A stretch of 64,000 nt of DNA from Nocardiopsis potens DSM 45234 (GCF_000341105.1 NZ_ANBB01000027.1:1-64000); one strand, 5' to 3'; counted from the first letter of the stretch, positions 32,352-41,970 are shown. The notes: generated by a model from the sequence alone, not told the origin. Numbers and translations: made by a program.

Positions 32352-32828
32352 TCAGTCCGCGACCAGCCGGTGGCCGGCGGACCGGAACCGGCCGGTGCGG
32401 TGCCACCGGTCCGGGGCCTCGCCGCCCTCCCGCTGGCGGCGGATCAGGTAGGTGCCGGGCGCGAGGCCGGTCCCGCCGTGCTCGGGGTGGAGCAGGTAGG
32501 CGGGCCGGGAGGTGCGCACCGCGCCCAGGGCGAGGTGCTCCGGGTCGCGGACGGAGCTCGCCCACAGGCAGCCGCCGCCGTCGGCGATCAGGGTGTGCGG
32601 GTTCCCGCCGGAGGCGCTGCGCAGCAGCTCCCGGCCCTCGGGGGGAACCTCGTCCCAGAAGAATCCGGGGTCGGGCAGGAACAGGCCGGGGACCAGGCCT
32701 GCCGGGACGACGATCAGGTCGCCCTGGGCCTGCAGGCCGTCGACGACCGGGACCGACACCTGCCGCTCCAGGTGGTCGAGGACGTCCAGGCCGGTCCGGG
32801 CGGTGAGGTCGGCGAGGGTGGTGGGCAT
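32352..32828 (-). CDS. Hypothetical protein, next to DUF6745 gene
   Basis: A 158-residue soluble protein. VPAGLVPGLFLPDPGFFWDEVPPEGRELLRSASGGNPHTL and YLLHPEHGGTGLAPGTYLIRRQREGG show a compact, probably beta-rich fold with a regular pattern; I cannot assign a family. The genes for such proteins commonly lie next to DUF6745 genes, as here. AAAGGTGATC precedes ATG 32828. A perfect hairpin separates it from the DUF6745 gene upstream. Confidence 0.7.
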   Translation of the reverse strand: MPTTLADLTARTGLDVLDHLERQVSVPVVDGLQAQGDLIVVPAGLVPGLFLPDPGFFWDEVPPEGRELLRSASGGNPHTLIADGGGCLWASSVRDPEHLALGAVRTSRPAYLLHPEHGGTGLAPGTYLIRRQREGGEAPDRWHRTGRFRSAGHRLVAD

Positions 32829-32898
32829 GTGGCGATCACCTTTTCCGTTCTCGTCGGTACGGGGAGGGCGCGCGGAAGCGCGCCGGAGGCCGGGGCCC

Positions 32899-32934
32899 GG
32901 CCGGACCGGAGGCGGGCCCGCCTCCGGTCCGGCC
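32899..32934 (-). terminator. Perfect 18-bp palindrome between DUF6745 and hypothetical gene
   Basis: GGCCGGACCGGAGGCGGG (32899-32916) is followed directly by its exact complement (32917-32934), 13 bp after the DUF6745 stop codon. It would form a strong terminator. Confidence 0.7.
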
Positions 32935-32947
32935 GCGCTCCGGCCGG

Positions 32948-34147
32948 TCAGGTGCGGCGGACCAGCCGGGCGTAGACCTCGCCGGGCAGGCCGTAGGTCC
33001 ACCCGGCCGCCGCGACCGGGTCGTCGAAGCGGGCCGGGACGTCCAGGCCGTACCGGCGGCGCCGGCCGTCCCGCTCCACCGAGCCGTTCACCGCGAGCAG
33101 CACCCGGGTCGGCGGCTCCCGGACCTCCCCAGCCCGGTCGTACAGCCGCAGCTCGGAGCCGGGGTTGCCGGGATCGGGCGCCGAGGAGACCAGGTGGAAG
33201 CCGGCCTCGTCGATGTAGGCGCCCCAGCCGATCCGCTCGATGGCGGTGCGGCGCACCTCCACGTTGGGCTCCGCGTCGATCCGCGCGGCGTCCGGGGCGT
33301 GCACCACCCACGCCGGCACCGGGGTGCCGTGCACGGCGTGCACGCCCCAGCCGTCGCGGTAGAGCACGGCGGGGCCGTCGTCGCGGTGCAGCCGCACGCC
33401 GCCGTGCGGGTCGGAGGGGAGCGGCTCGGTGTGCACGGCGGCCGGGCGCTCGGCGATGACGCACACCTCTTCGCCCGGCCACCACCAGCCGCAGGAGCGG
33501 GCGAGCGCGGCCAGCGGGCGGCGGACGCGCTCCAGCTCCCGGGAGAGGCCGACCAGCCCCGACCGGAGCCAGGCCTCATAGCGGCCGAACCGGTGCGCGT
33601 CGTGCTGGCCGAACCAGGTCAGGCCGTGCCGCAGCCCGGCCGCCGCGGCCGAGAACGCGCTGACCAGCGGCGCCCGGACCGCGTCCTGGACCGAGCCGCG
33701 CAGCGGCTCCTCCACGATGGCCTGGAGCATCTGCGCCGGCGGGACGCCGAGCCGCAGCCCCTCCTCCGGCGGCCGGGCCCGGACGGCCGACATCGTCCGC
33801 ATCGTCACCCGGGACAGGGGGCGGTCCGTCCGCCGCCTGATCCGGTCGGCCATGTGGGTGTGGAGCGCGAACTCCAGCTCGGCCAGGCGGGCCGAGACCG
33901 GCCGGTCGGCCCCTCCGGGCGAGCGGGGGAGCGCATACGGCCAGCGCGCCGCCCGCGGGTCGGGCACGGGGGAGTCGGAGCCGAGCGCCGCGCACGGGGA
34001 GTCCACCCAGGCGAAGCGGGGCGGATCAGCGCCGATGAGCGCGTACAGTTCGGAGACGGCCTCTTCGGCGGCGGGCCGGTCGGCGGGGTCGGTGCACAGC
34101 GCGTACCGCAGCCATTCCTCGCGGATGCGGACGGCCGACCGGAGCAT
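32948..34147 (-). CDS. DUF6745 domain protein
   Basis: A 399-residue protein. The last 200 residues are the DUF6745 domain: CGWWWPGEEVCVIAERPA, RLHRDDGPAVLYRDGWGVHAVHGTPVPAWVV and RRTAIERIGWGAYI are its signature, and the end GLPGEVYARLVRRT fits. The N-terminal half is helical (MLRSAVRIREEWLRYALCT...). Function unknown. ATG 34147 used; an in-frame GTG at 34192 is possible, and neither has a good ribosome binding site. Confidence 0.82.
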   Translation of the reverse strand: MLRSAVRIREEWLRYALCTDPADRPAAEEAVSELYALIGADPPRFAWVDSPCAALGSDSPVPDPRAARWPYALPRSPGGADRPVSARLAELEFALHTHMADRIRRRTDRPLSRVTMRTMSAVRARPPEEGLRLGVPPAQMLQAIVEEPLRGSVQDAVRAPLVSAFSAAAAGLRHGLTWFGQHDAHRFGRYEAWLRSGLVGLSRELERVRRPLAALARSCGWWWPGEEVCVIAERPAAVHTEPLPSDPHGGVRLHRDDGPAVLYRDGWGVHAVHGTPVPAWVVHAPDAARIDAEPNVEVRRTAIERIGWGAYIDEAGFHLVSSAPDPGNPGSELRLYDRAGEVREPPTRVLLAVNGSVERDGRRRRYGLDVPARFDDPVAAAGWTYGLPGEVYARLVRRT

Positions 34148-34299
34148 CGTCAGATCCGGGGTCGGGCCTGCGGGCCCGTTCCGCCCGGTCACCGGCTGAA
34201 GGCGCGGGCGCCCTTCCACTGGGAGTCGTTGAGCATGCGTGGACGGTGGCAGAACCCGCACCGTGACGCAAGGGCCGTTTCGGCGCTCCTCCCCGTCGG

Positions 34300-34560
34300 C
34301 GCGGCCCGACCTGCACGGGACGGGGCCGGTTCCGGCCGGGCCCCGGGGACCGCCGGCGGCGCGGGGCCGGACGGTGGGTGCTCCTGATCCTCCGCGCCTC
34401 GCAGGCCCCTCGCCCCGGCGTCCCTTCGCGCCGGCGCGGCTGCGGTCTGCGTGGGGGCGGGTCCGGTTCCGGCGGGGGCCGGAGGGCCGCCGACGTGCGC
34501 TTCCGGTCCTCCGCGCCTCGCCGGTCCCGCGCCCCGGTGGTGTGCGTGCCGCTTCGGTGG
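34300..34560. repeat. Two-copy degenerate tandem repeat
   Basis: Two units of about 125 bp. Both contain GGTTCCGG-CSGG followed by GACCGCCGGCGG- or GGGCCGCCGACG-like bases, then GATCCTCCGCGCCTCGCAGG (34387-34406) or GGTCCTCCGCGCCTCGCCGG (34505-34524), then CGCCCCGG. It lies in the gene-free 34148-34695 gap between divergent genes. Confidence 0.55.
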
Positions 34561-34660
34561 CTCCGCCTTCGGAGCGTCCGCCCGCCCAGCGGCCCGCCCG
34601 CCCGCGGCCGGTACCGGCGAACGCCCTCTCCCACCCGGCCGACAGAGCGCGGAGGGCGAC

Positions 34661-34666
34661 TAGAAT
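34661..34666 (+). promoter_or_regulatory. Probable -10 (TAGAAT) of the CYTH-CHAD gene
   Basis: TAGAAT, with CCGACA sixteen bases upstream as a fair -35 and the ATG 30 bp downstream. Confidence 0.5.
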
Positions 34667-34695
34667 TACCGGCCCGGACGCGGCTGGAGTCGACC

Positions 34696-36267
34696 ATGGC
34701 CGAGCGGCCACCCGAGCCCGCGGCGACCGGATCCGCTGCCGCGGAGACGGCCGCCCGGTCCGCCGTGCACCGCGACCACCTCGAAGTCGAGAGCACCTTC
34801 GACGCCGGCGCCGACTTCACCCTCCCGGACCTGGCCGACCTGGCCCCCGGGGGCGTCGAGGCGCGCCGGCACCGGCTCGCCGCCACCTACTTCGACACCG
34901 CCGGCCTGCGGCTCGCCGCCCGCGGCATCACTCTGCGCCGCCGGCTCGGCGGCGACGACGCCGGATGGCACCTGAAGATCCCCTGGGGGCGCGGCGCCAA
35001 GCGCGAGTTCACCGCGCCCCCGGGGACGCACGCCCGGCGCGTCCCGGCGCGGCTGTCCCGGCTGGCCGCCTCCGCCTCGCGCGGGGCGCCGCTGCGGCCC
35101 GTCGCGCGGATCACCACCCGGCGCACCGAGTACGCGCTGCGCGCCGCCGACGGCACCGCGCTCGCGCTGGTCGCCGACGACCGGGTCACCGGGGAGGCCC
35201 TGGCCGAACCGGCCGAGCGGCGGGAGTGGCGCGAGGTGGAGGTCGAGCTCGGGACGGGGGACCGGCGGCTCGCGGAGCGGGCCGCCGACCGGCTGCTCCG
35301 CGCCGGGGCCGCCCCCTCCGCGACCGGCTCCAAACTCCTCACCCTGCTCGGCGCCCGGGTGTCGGCCCCCCGGCCGCGCCCCTCCGGCGGCACCGCCGCC
35401 GACGCCGTCCTCGGCTACCTGCACGACCAGCTGGAGCAGATGGTCGACCTGGGGCCGCGGGTGCGCACCGGCGAGTACGACTCGGTGCACCGGATGCGGG
35501 TGTGCACCCGGCGGCTGCGCACCGCCCTCGCCCTGCCCGGAGCCGTCGACCGGGAGGCGGTCCGCGGCACCCTCGGCGACCTGCGGGCGTTCGCCTCGGT
35601 ACTGGGCGAGGCGCGCGACCTGGAGGTGCTGCGGGAGCGCTTCGCGGCCCGGCTGGACGCGCTGCCGGACCGCCTGGCCGGGACCGGGCTCCGCTCGGAC
35701 TGGCTGGAGGGCGTGGACCGTCGGCGGCGCGCCGCCGAGCGGGCCGCCGTGCGGGCGGTCGACGGCCCGGGGCACGCGGCGCTCCTCGCCGCCCTGGAGC
35801 GGCTGCTCGACGATCCGCCGCCGGGCGAGCGCGCCGGGGAGCCCGCCGCCGAGGTCCTCGGCGACCTGGTCGACCGGGCCCGGACCCGGCTGCGCAGGGA
35901 CCGCCGCCGGGCGGAGGAGGCGTCCGCCGGGCCGGAGGAGCGGCGCGACGCCGCCTGGCACCGGGTGCGCAAGTCCGCCAAGCGGCTGCGGTACGCCGCG
36001 ACCCTGGCCGAGCCGTACCTGGGCGCCCGCGCGGCCCGGCTGCGCGGGTGGGCCGCCGAGCTGCAGCAGGCCCTCGGCGACCACCAGGACGGCGTCGCCG
36101 CGGTGCGCTTCCTCGACGCGCACGGCCGCCGGCTGGCCGCCTACTCCGGGGACCGGGCCGCCGCCGCGGCCGCGCTGGCCGCCCTGTCCGCCGCCGAGAT
36201 CACCGAGGGCCCGCACCGGATCGCCGCGGCCCGCCGCATCTGGAAGCGGGCCCCCGGCCGGCGCTGA
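34696..36267 (+). CDS. CYTH and CHAD domain-containing protein
   Basis: A 523-residue two-domain protein. The CYTH triphosphate tunnel covers residues 25-215: LEVESTFDAGADF is the ExExK-like start (here EVES), YFDTAGLRLAARGITLRRR, EREWREVEVELG (as REWREVEVELG). The CHAD domain covers about 245-515, with HRMRVCTRRLRTAL and HRVRKSAKRLRYAATL as the conserved His/Arg/Lys helices. Such proteins bind or act on polyphosphate or inorganic triphosphate. GGAG upstream of ATG 34696. The first Lys of ExExK is replaced (EVEST), so the catalytic metal site may be altered. Confidence 0.9.
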   Translation: MAERPPEPAATGSAAAETAARSAVHRDHLEVESTFDAGADFTLPDLADLAPGGVEARRHRLAATYFDTAGLRLAARGITLRRRLGGDDAGWHLKIPWGRGAKREFTAPPGTHARRVPARLSRLAASASRGAPLRPVARITTRRTEYALRAADGTALALVADDRVTGEALAEPAERREWREVEVELGTGDRRLAERAADRLLRAGAAPSATGSKLLTLLGARVSAPRPRPSGGTAADAVLGYLHDQLEQMVDLGPRVRTGEYDSVHRMRVCTRRLRTALALPGAVDREAVRGTLGDLRAFASVLGEARDLEVLRERFAARLDALPDRLAGTGLRSDWLEGVDRRRRAAERAAVRAVDGPGHAALLAALERLLDDPPPGERAGEPAAEVLGDLVDRARTRLRRDRRRAEEASAGPEERRDAAWHRVRKSAKRLRYAATLAEPYLGARAARLRGWAAELQQALGDHQDGVAAVRFLDAHGRRLAAYSGDRAAAAAALAALSAAEITEGPHRIAAARRIWKRAPGRR

Positions 36268-36517
36268 CCCCGGGGCCGGCCGGGCCCTCCGGGCCGGCGA
36301 GGAGGGGGTGCGCCCGGGCGCCCGCCGGCCGGAGCCCGGACTCCGGGGCGCCGCCGGGCCCGCCCTGTACCCGTTCGGCCGCTCGGTACGCCCGCCCGGA
36401 CCGGGCCGGATCCGGACGGGCCCGCCGAGGCCGGAAAAGCGCGAATCCGCTGACCGGCGGCGACCGCTTCGGTACAGTTCCGCCCAGTAGGGCTCCGCGG
36501 ATCGGGACGAGGGTCGG

Positions 36518-38860
36518 ATGTTCCAGCGAGCGGCGGGGGCACTGCCCCGGCAGTTGACCGGGTTCGTGGGGCGGCGGGCCGAACTGGCGCAGGTCACCGC
36601 GATGCTGTCGGAGGCCAGGCTGGTCAGCGTGCTGGGCCCCGGGGGCGTCGGCAAGACGCGGATCGCCGTGCAGGTCGCCCAGGCGGTGGCGCCCCGCTTC
36701 GCCGACGGCGCCCGGTTCGTGGAGCTGTCCGGGCTGCGCGACCCCGAGCTGATCGCGCACACCGTCGCCTCCGCGCTGGGCCTGCCCGAGCAGGACTCCC
36801 GGCCCCAGCTGGACCACCTGCTCGACCACGTGCGCGACCGGTCGCTCCTCATCGTCCTGGACACCTGCGAGCACATCGGCGAGGCCTGCGCCATGCTCGC
36901 CGAGCTGCTGCTCCGCGAGTCCCCCGGCACCTCCGTGCTGGCGACCTCGCGGCACGCGCTCAACGTCCTCGGCGAGCACTGCTTCATGGTCCCGCCGCTG
37001 CCCGTCCCCGACCCCGAGGACCCCGGGGCGGAGGCGGTCGAGGGGGCGGTGCAGCTCTTCGAGCGGCGCGCCGCCGCCGTGCTGCCCGGCTTCGCCGTCA
37101 CCGACGCCAACCGCCCGCACGCGGTGCGGCTCTGCCGCCGCCTCGACGGCATCCCGCTCGCCATCGAACTGGCCACGGTCCGGCTCCGCGCGCTCCCCCT
37201 GGAGCAGCTGGTCGACCGCCTGGAGGACCGCTTCCAGCTGTTCAGCGCCTCCTCCCGGTCCGCGCTGCCGCGCCACCAGACGCTGCGCACCGGCATCGAC
37301 TGGAGCCACGACCTGTGCACGCCCCAGGAGCGCCTGCTCTGGCAGCGCCTCTCGGTGTTCGCCGGGACCTTCGACGCCTCCGCCGCCGAGGAGGTCTGCG
37401 CCGGCGGCGACCTGGAGGAATGGGAGGTGCTGGAGGCGCTCATCGGCCTGGTCGACAAGTCGGTGGTGCTCCGCGTCGACCCGCACGGCGGCCGCTACCG
37501 GCAGCTGGACACGCTCCGCGAGTACGGGGCGGAGAAGCTCGCCGAGGCCGGTGCGGAGAAGGAGTTCCGGATCCGGCACATCGAGCGCTGCCAGGCCCTG
37601 GCCGACGCCTTCGACCGCAACATCACCGATGACGGCCAGCTGCCCCGGCTCCGGGCCCTCGCCGGCGAGCACGGCGACCTGCGCGCCGCCATGGAGTACG
37701 CCCTGGACATCCCGGGCGAGGAGGCGCGGGCGGCCCGGCTGGCCACCGCGCTGTGGGCCTACTGGCAGACCCAGGGGCGGCTCAAGGAGGGCCGGTACTG
37801 GATGGGCCGGGCGCTGGAGCGGCTGCCCGAGGAGGCCCCCGAGCACGTCCGCTGCCTGGTGGCCGGCTCCTACCTGGCGGTCTTCCAGGGCATGCCGGAG
37901 ACCGCGCTGGAGGAGCTGGAGCGGGCCCGCCCGTACGTGGAGGGCTCCGGCGACGCGCTGCTCCGCTCCCGCCACCGCGTCCACCGGCACCAGGCGCTGA
38001 GCTTCTCCGGGCGGCACGAGGAGGCGCACCGGGAGTGGCCGGTCGCGGCCGCGGCCGCCGCGGAGGCCGGCGACCTGGCCGGGGAGGCGGCGCTCGACGC
38101 CCAGCAGGCCTACCTGCTCTTCCTCGGCGGAGAACTCGACGAGGCGGTGCGCCGCTGCGAGGCCGGACTGGCCCGGTTCGGCCCGGCCTCCCGCGAGCAC
38201 TGGCTGCGCAGCTACCTGTTCCTGGTGACCGCCGCCGCGCTCTACCTCAAGGGCGACCACGAGGGCTGCCTGCGGGCCGGCCGCCGCGCGGTGCGGATGA
38301 AGTACGAGCTGAACGACACCGTCGGCCTCGCCTACGCCCTGGAGGTCATGGCCTGGCTGGCGGTGGGGCGGCGCCGGTACCGGAGGGCCTGCCTGCTGGC
38401 GGGCGCGGCCGACCCGCTGTGGCGCCGGTGCGGCGAGCGGCTCGGCGGGACCGCCATCGCCGAGGCGTTCCACCAGGACGCGGTGGCGGCGGTCATCGCC
38501 GCGATCGGCTCCGAGCGCTTCGAGGAGCTGTTCGCCGAGGGCGCCGCCCACCCGCTGGAGGACGTCGTGCGGGCCGCCGCCGACGACACCGACCTCCCCG
38601 GCCCCGGCGACGGGCCGGAGCGGGCCGAGCCCGCCGGGCTCACCGCCCGCGAACGCGAGGTGGCGCTGCTCATCACCGGAGGCCTGTCCAACCGGGAGAT
38701 CGCCGAGCGGCTGGTCATCTCCAAGCGCACCGTGGACACCCACGTGGAGCACATCCTGGCCAAGCTCGGCGTGCCCTCCCGCACCATGGTCGCCCAGCGC
38801 CTGGTGGAGCAGGGCGGCGACCGCCCCGGCCCGGACCGGGACGGGCCCGCGGACCGCTAG
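36518..38860 (+). CDS. NB-ARC/LuxR-family regulator
   Basis: A 780-residue signal-transduction ATPase. The NB-ARC domain has Walker A GPGGVGKTR at about residue 41 and VLDTCEHIGEA as Walker B region. A long helical-repeat (TPR-like) region covers 370-680. A C-terminal LuxR-type HTH (LTAREREVALLITGGLSNREIAERLVISKRTV, with the family motif VDTHVEHILAKLGV) ends the protein. The class resembles AfsR/LAL regulators of secondary metabolism. GAGGG before ATG 36518, -10 TACAGT near 36474. No adjacent structural target is obvious. Confidence 0.9.
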   Translation: MFQRAAGALPRQLTGFVGRRAELAQVTAMLSEARLVSVLGPGGVGKTRIAVQVAQAVAPRFADGARFVELSGLRDPELIAHTVASALGLPEQDSRPQLDHLLDHVRDRSLLIVLDTCEHIGEACAMLAELLLRESPGTSVLATSRHALNVLGEHCFMVPPLPVPDPEDPGAEAVEGAVQLFERRAAAVLPGFAVTDANRPHAVRLCRRLDGIPLAIELATVRLRALPLEQLVDRLEDRFQLFSASSRSALPRHQTLRTGIDWSHDLCTPQERLLWQRLSVFAGTFDASAAEEVCAGGDLEEWEVLEALIGLVDKSVVLRVDPHGGRYRQLDTLREYGAEKLAEAGAEKEFRIRHIERCQALADAFDRNITDDGQLPRLRALAGEHGDLRAAMEYALDIPGEEARAARLATALWAYWQTQGRLKEGRYWMGRALERLPEEAPEHVRCLVAGSYLAVFQGMPETALEELERARPYVEGSGDALLRSRHRVHRHQALSFSGRHEEAHREWPVAAAAAAEAGDLAGEAALDAQQAYLLFLGGELDEAVRRCEAGLARFGPASREHWLRSYLFLVTAAALYLKGDHEGCLRAGRRAVRMKYELNDTVGLAYALEVMAWLAVGRRRYRRACLLAGAADPLWRRCGERLGGTAIAEAFHQDAVAAVIAAIGSERFEELFAEGAAHPLEDVVRAAADDTDLPGPGDGPERAEPAGLTAREREVALLITGGLSNREIAERLVISKRTVDTHVEHILAKLGVPSRTMVAQRLVEQGGDRPGPDRDGPADR

Positions 38861-39246
38861 AGCCCCCGGTCCCGCCGCCCCGGACCCCGTGGACCTCGCC
38901 TCCGCGCGGCCCACGGGGGCGCCGGAACGCCGCCCGGGCCCGATCGGCCCGGTGTGCCGGAGAGCGGCCGCCCGCCGGGGCCCGGGGCGGTTCCGGGACG
39001 CCCGGGCCTTCCCCCGCCCCGAGCGGTTCCGGCCTGCGCCGGGCCCCGGCGGCCCCGGGGGAGCGGCGCCGCCGCTCCCCCTCCTGCGGCGCCGCGGTGC
39101 TCCCCCGGGTCTCCTCACCGGAAGCGGCCGGCCGCGGCGGGCGGCCGGTCGCAGGAACATTCTGCGGGGAGCGGCCCGGCGCCGAGGCCCGGAACCGGCC
39201 GGATCCGTGTACCGAACCGGGGCGGGGCAGCCCGGACTCCGCACCC

Positions 39247-39277
39247 CCGGGCACCGGGTCGGTGTACCGGTGCCCGG
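39247..39277. terminator. Hairpin between regulator and methyltransferase genes
   Basis: CCGGGCACCGG (39247-39257) pairs perfectly with CCGGTGCCCGG (39267-39277). It lies 31 bp beyond the methyltransferase stop. The rest of 38861-39307 is GC-rich with no gene. Confidence 0.55.
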
Positions 39278-39307
39278 CACCCGGTGCTCCGGGCGGATCC
39301 GCTCCGG

Positions 39308-40120
39308 TCAGGGCTTGCGGCCGACGCCGACCAGGTGCGGAACGGGCTCCTCGGGGGAGAGGGTGCCGGGGTCCGGCCGCCAGTCGGGGGCGTGCACGAC
39401 CCCCGGGGCGAGCAGCTCCAGGCCGGCGAAGAGGCGCTCGATCTCGGCGCGGCTCCGGGCGCGCATCGGGTGCGGGTTGGCCTCGTTCCACACCCGGAGC
39501 AGCTCGGCCATCCGCTCCGGGACGACGTCGGAGGCGGGGTGGCCGACGACGAGGTGGCTGCCGGAGGGGAAGGCGCCCATCAGCACCCCGACGATGTGCG
39601 CCGCCTCGTCGTCGCCGATCACGTAGTTGAGCACGCTGGACAGCACCACCGCGGTCGGCAGGCCCGGGTCGAGGGTGCGCAGCGCCGCCTCCAGGACCGC
39701 CTCGGGCTCGTGCACGTCGGCGTGGACGTAGTCGGTGGCGCCCTCCTCGGTGCCGACCAGCAGGGCTCGGGCGTGCACCAGCACCAGCGGGTCGTTGTCC
39801 ACGTAGACGATCCGGCACGAGGGGTCCGCGGCCTGCGCGACCTCGTGGGTGTTGTCCTCGGTGGGCAGCCCGGTGCCCACGTCCAGGAACTGCCGGATCC
39901 CTTCCCGCTCCACCAGGTGCCGTACGGACCGCGCGAGGAACTCGCGGTCGGCGCGGGCGCTGACCACCGCCTCGGGCACGATCTCCTTCAGGCGGTCGCC
40001 GACCTCCCGGTCCACCCGGTAGTTGTCCCGGCCGCCCAGCCAGTGGTTCCAGACCCGGGCGGAGTGCGGCACGCTGCTGTCGATCACCGGGCGCCGCGCG
40101 GCGCCGGGGGAGTCGGTCAT
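39308..40120 (-). CDS. SAM-dependent methyltransferase, DUF574 (Methyltransf_19) family
   Basis: A 270-residue methyltransferase of the large actinomycete DUF574 family. The start PSSVPHSARVWNHWLGGRDNY has its form here as DSSVPHSARVWNHWLGGRD. FLDVGTGLPTEDN is the SAM loop, and YVDNDPLVLVHARALL carries the ribose-binding acid. Function unknown; streptomycetes carry many copies. A TAGAAT hexamer lies upstream on the minus strand (40158-40163). Confidence 0.9.
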   Translation of the reverse strand: MTDSPGAARRPVIDSSVPHSARVWNHWLGGRDNYRVDREVGDRLKEIVPEAVVSARADREFLARSVRHLVEREGIRQFLDVGTGLPTEDNTHEVAQAADPSCRIVYVDNDPLVLVHARALLVGTEEGATDYVHADVHEPEAVLEAALRTLDPGLPTAVVLSSVLNYVIGDDEAAHIVGVLMGAFPSGSHLVVGHPASDVVPERMAELLRVWNEANPHPMRARSRAEIERLFAGLELLAPGVVHAPDWRPDPGTLSPEEPVPHLVGVGRKP

Positions 40121-40269
40121 CGGGGGGTCCCATCATTCGTCGGGGGCAGGCCCCGGAATTCTAGATCCCCGCCGGGGGAGGGTTTTCCGGCGCCGCACGG
40201 CCCCACCGGAGCGCGCCCGGGACCGGGCGTCGCCGGCCCATGGGAGAGGGGCGCCCGGGGGCCGGCCGG

Positions 40270-40430
40270 TCGGTCCGCTCCGGTGGCCGGGAACGGGGAG
40301 AACACCGGGGCGCCGGTGGAGGAACGGCCCGGAGGACGAGGGGCGGCCCGCCCCGGCGGCCGGCAACGCGGGAACACCGGGGTGCGGACGGCGGACCGGC
40401 CCGGAGCGCGCCGGAGGGGAGACCCGGGGT
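40270..40430. repeat. Two-copy degenerate tandem repeat
   Basis: Two ~75-bp units, each with GGCGGCCGGCAACG- or GGTGGCCGGGAACG-type starts, then ACACCGGGG and a CCGGCCCGGAG or ACGGCCCGGAG end. It fills most of the 327-bp gap between the methyltransferase and the LysR gene. Confidence 0.5.
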
Positions 40431-40447
40431 CCGGGGCCCGGGGCGGG

Positions 40448-41353
40448 TCAGAGGCGTTCGGCGGCGATCCGGGTCAGGGCCTGTACCGGTGGCGAGGGGC
40501 GGGTGCGCGGGCGGTGGACGGCGCGCAGCGGGCGGCGCAGGTCGACGCCGGCGACCGGGACCTCGCGCAGCCGGCCGTCGGCCAGCTCGGCGGCGACGGC
40601 CAGCTCGCTGAGCACCGCCGGGGCGGCGCCGCTCTGCACCGCGACCTTCACCGCGGCGTTGGACGGCAGCTCCAGGGCGGGCGGCGCCGGGCCGGTGCCC
40701 AGGGAGCGGCGCAGCGCGTGCTCCAGAGTGGTCCGGGTCCCCGAGCCGGGCTCCCGGGTGACCAGCGGCGTCCCGGCCAGGGTGCGCGCGGGCAGCGGCT
40801 GCCGGCGCCGGGTCCACGGGTGGCCGGGGGCGGCGACCGCGATCAGCCGGTCGTGCCGGAGCAGCAGCGACCCCAGGCCGGGCGGCGGGTCCAGGCACTC
40901 CACGAAGCCCAGGTCGGCCGCGCCGCCGCGGACCCGCTCGGCGACGCCTTCGGAGTTGAGCACCTCCAGCGCGACCTCCACCTCCGGGGAGTGCTCGCGC
41001 AGCCGCGCCAGCCAGCCCGGGACCAGGTACTCGGCCACGGTCATGCTGGCGGCCAGCCGCAACGTCGCACTGCGCTCGCGGCGCAGCGCCGCCACGCCCC
41101 CGGTGAGGTCGCGCGCGGCGGACAGCACCGTCTGCGACCAGTCGGCGACGGTCCGGCCCTGCGCGGTCGGCCGGGACCCGCCCGCGCCGCGCACCAGCAG
41201 CGGCACCCCCAGCTCCCGCTCCAGGGTGTCCAGCCGGCGGCTCGCCGCCGCCTGGGTGAGCCCGGTCCGCGCGGCGGCCTTTCCGATGCTGCCCTCCTCC
41301 ACGACCAGCAGGAACAGTTCCAGACTGGCGAGATCGGGCCAGGAGGACCCCAT
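40448..41353 (-). CDS. LysR-family regulator beside YeiH
   Basis: A 301-residue LysR protein. The winged HTH is ASLELFLLVVEEGSIGKAAARTG with LTQAAASRRLDTLERELGV, and the effector domain follows (LAASMTVAEYLVPGWLARLREH). The divergent neighbour is a YeiH-type transporter; YeiE-YeiH pairs are known in other bacteria. A perfect LysR box lies at 41954-41970. GGGGGA upstream of ATG 41353. Confidence 0.9.
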   Translation of the reverse strand: MGSSWPDLASLELFLLVVEEGSIGKAAARTGLTQAAASRRLDTLERELGVPLLVRGAGGSRPTAQGRTVADWSQTVLSAARDLTGGVAALRRERSATLRLAASMTVAEYLVPGWLARLREHSPEVEVALEVLNSEGVAERVRGGAADLGFVECLDPPPGLGSLLLRHDRLIAVAAPGHPWTRRRQPLPARTLAGTPLVTREPGSGTRTTLEHALRRSLGTGPAPPALELPSNAAVKVAVQSGAAPAVLSELAVAAELADGRLREVPVAGVDLRRPLRAVHRPRTRPSPPVQALTRIAAERL

Positions 41354-41524
41354 GCCGTGTCCCCCTTCCCCGCGATCGCGTCCGCCCTGCTCGGCGGGGC
41401 GCCCCGTGCACCCCGACCCGGGGATGATACGCCCGCCCGGCGCGTCGCGGCGGTCGCCCGGACCGGGGGCGGCGCGCGTTCTCGCCCGCCCCGCCCCCTG
41501 CCGGCGGCCCCGCCCGTGCACGCT

Positions 41525-41830
41525 CGGGGCGGTGCACTTCCCCGCGGCGGGGCCGGTCGCGGCCGGGGGAGGAGAGACGCCCGCGCCCCGCTGCGATCGT
41601 CCACCCGCGCGGGGTCGGGGCGGTCGTTCCCCGAGTGTGCGGAGAGGGGCCGTACCGGGGCCGGGATCGGTGCGCGTTCCCGTCCGGTCGATCCCGTTTC
41701 GGCGGTCTGCCCGCGCTGTCCGCGCTGCCCGCGCGGGGTCGGGGCGGTGTGCTTCCTGGGGCAGGGAGGAGAGAGTCCGTGCCGATGCCGGGGCCGGTGC
41801 ATGTCCTCGTCCGGTCCACCCTGTTCCGGT
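41525..41830. repeat. Degenerate ~124-bp tandem repeats in the LysR-YeiH gap
   Basis: GCGCGGGGTCGGGGCGGT occurs exactly at 41607 and at 41731, with a decayed third copy near 41525 (GCTCGGGGCGGTG). Each is followed by a TTCC run, GGAGAG and a GGGGCCGG...TCCGGTC segment. No gene is supported in 41354-42027. Confidence 0.55.
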
Positions 41831-41953
41831 GGTCCGTCCGGGCGGGGCCGGTGGTGCTGCTCGCCACGGGGGAGGGGCCCTGCCGGTCCGGGTTCCGAGT
41901 GTCGGGCGAGCGCTCCCGGCCTCCCGTCTTCGCTCCGGCGGGCGGGCGGCGGT

Positions 41954-41970
41954 CATGCAGCCACTGCATG
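41954..41970. promoter_or_regulatory. LysR box upstream of yeiH-like gene
   Basis: CATGCAG-CCA-CTGCATG is a perfect 17-bp palindrome with the T-N11-A spacing, 58 bp before the YeiH start. It has the same architecture as the box at 11897-11913 but a different sequence. Confidence 0.7.
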
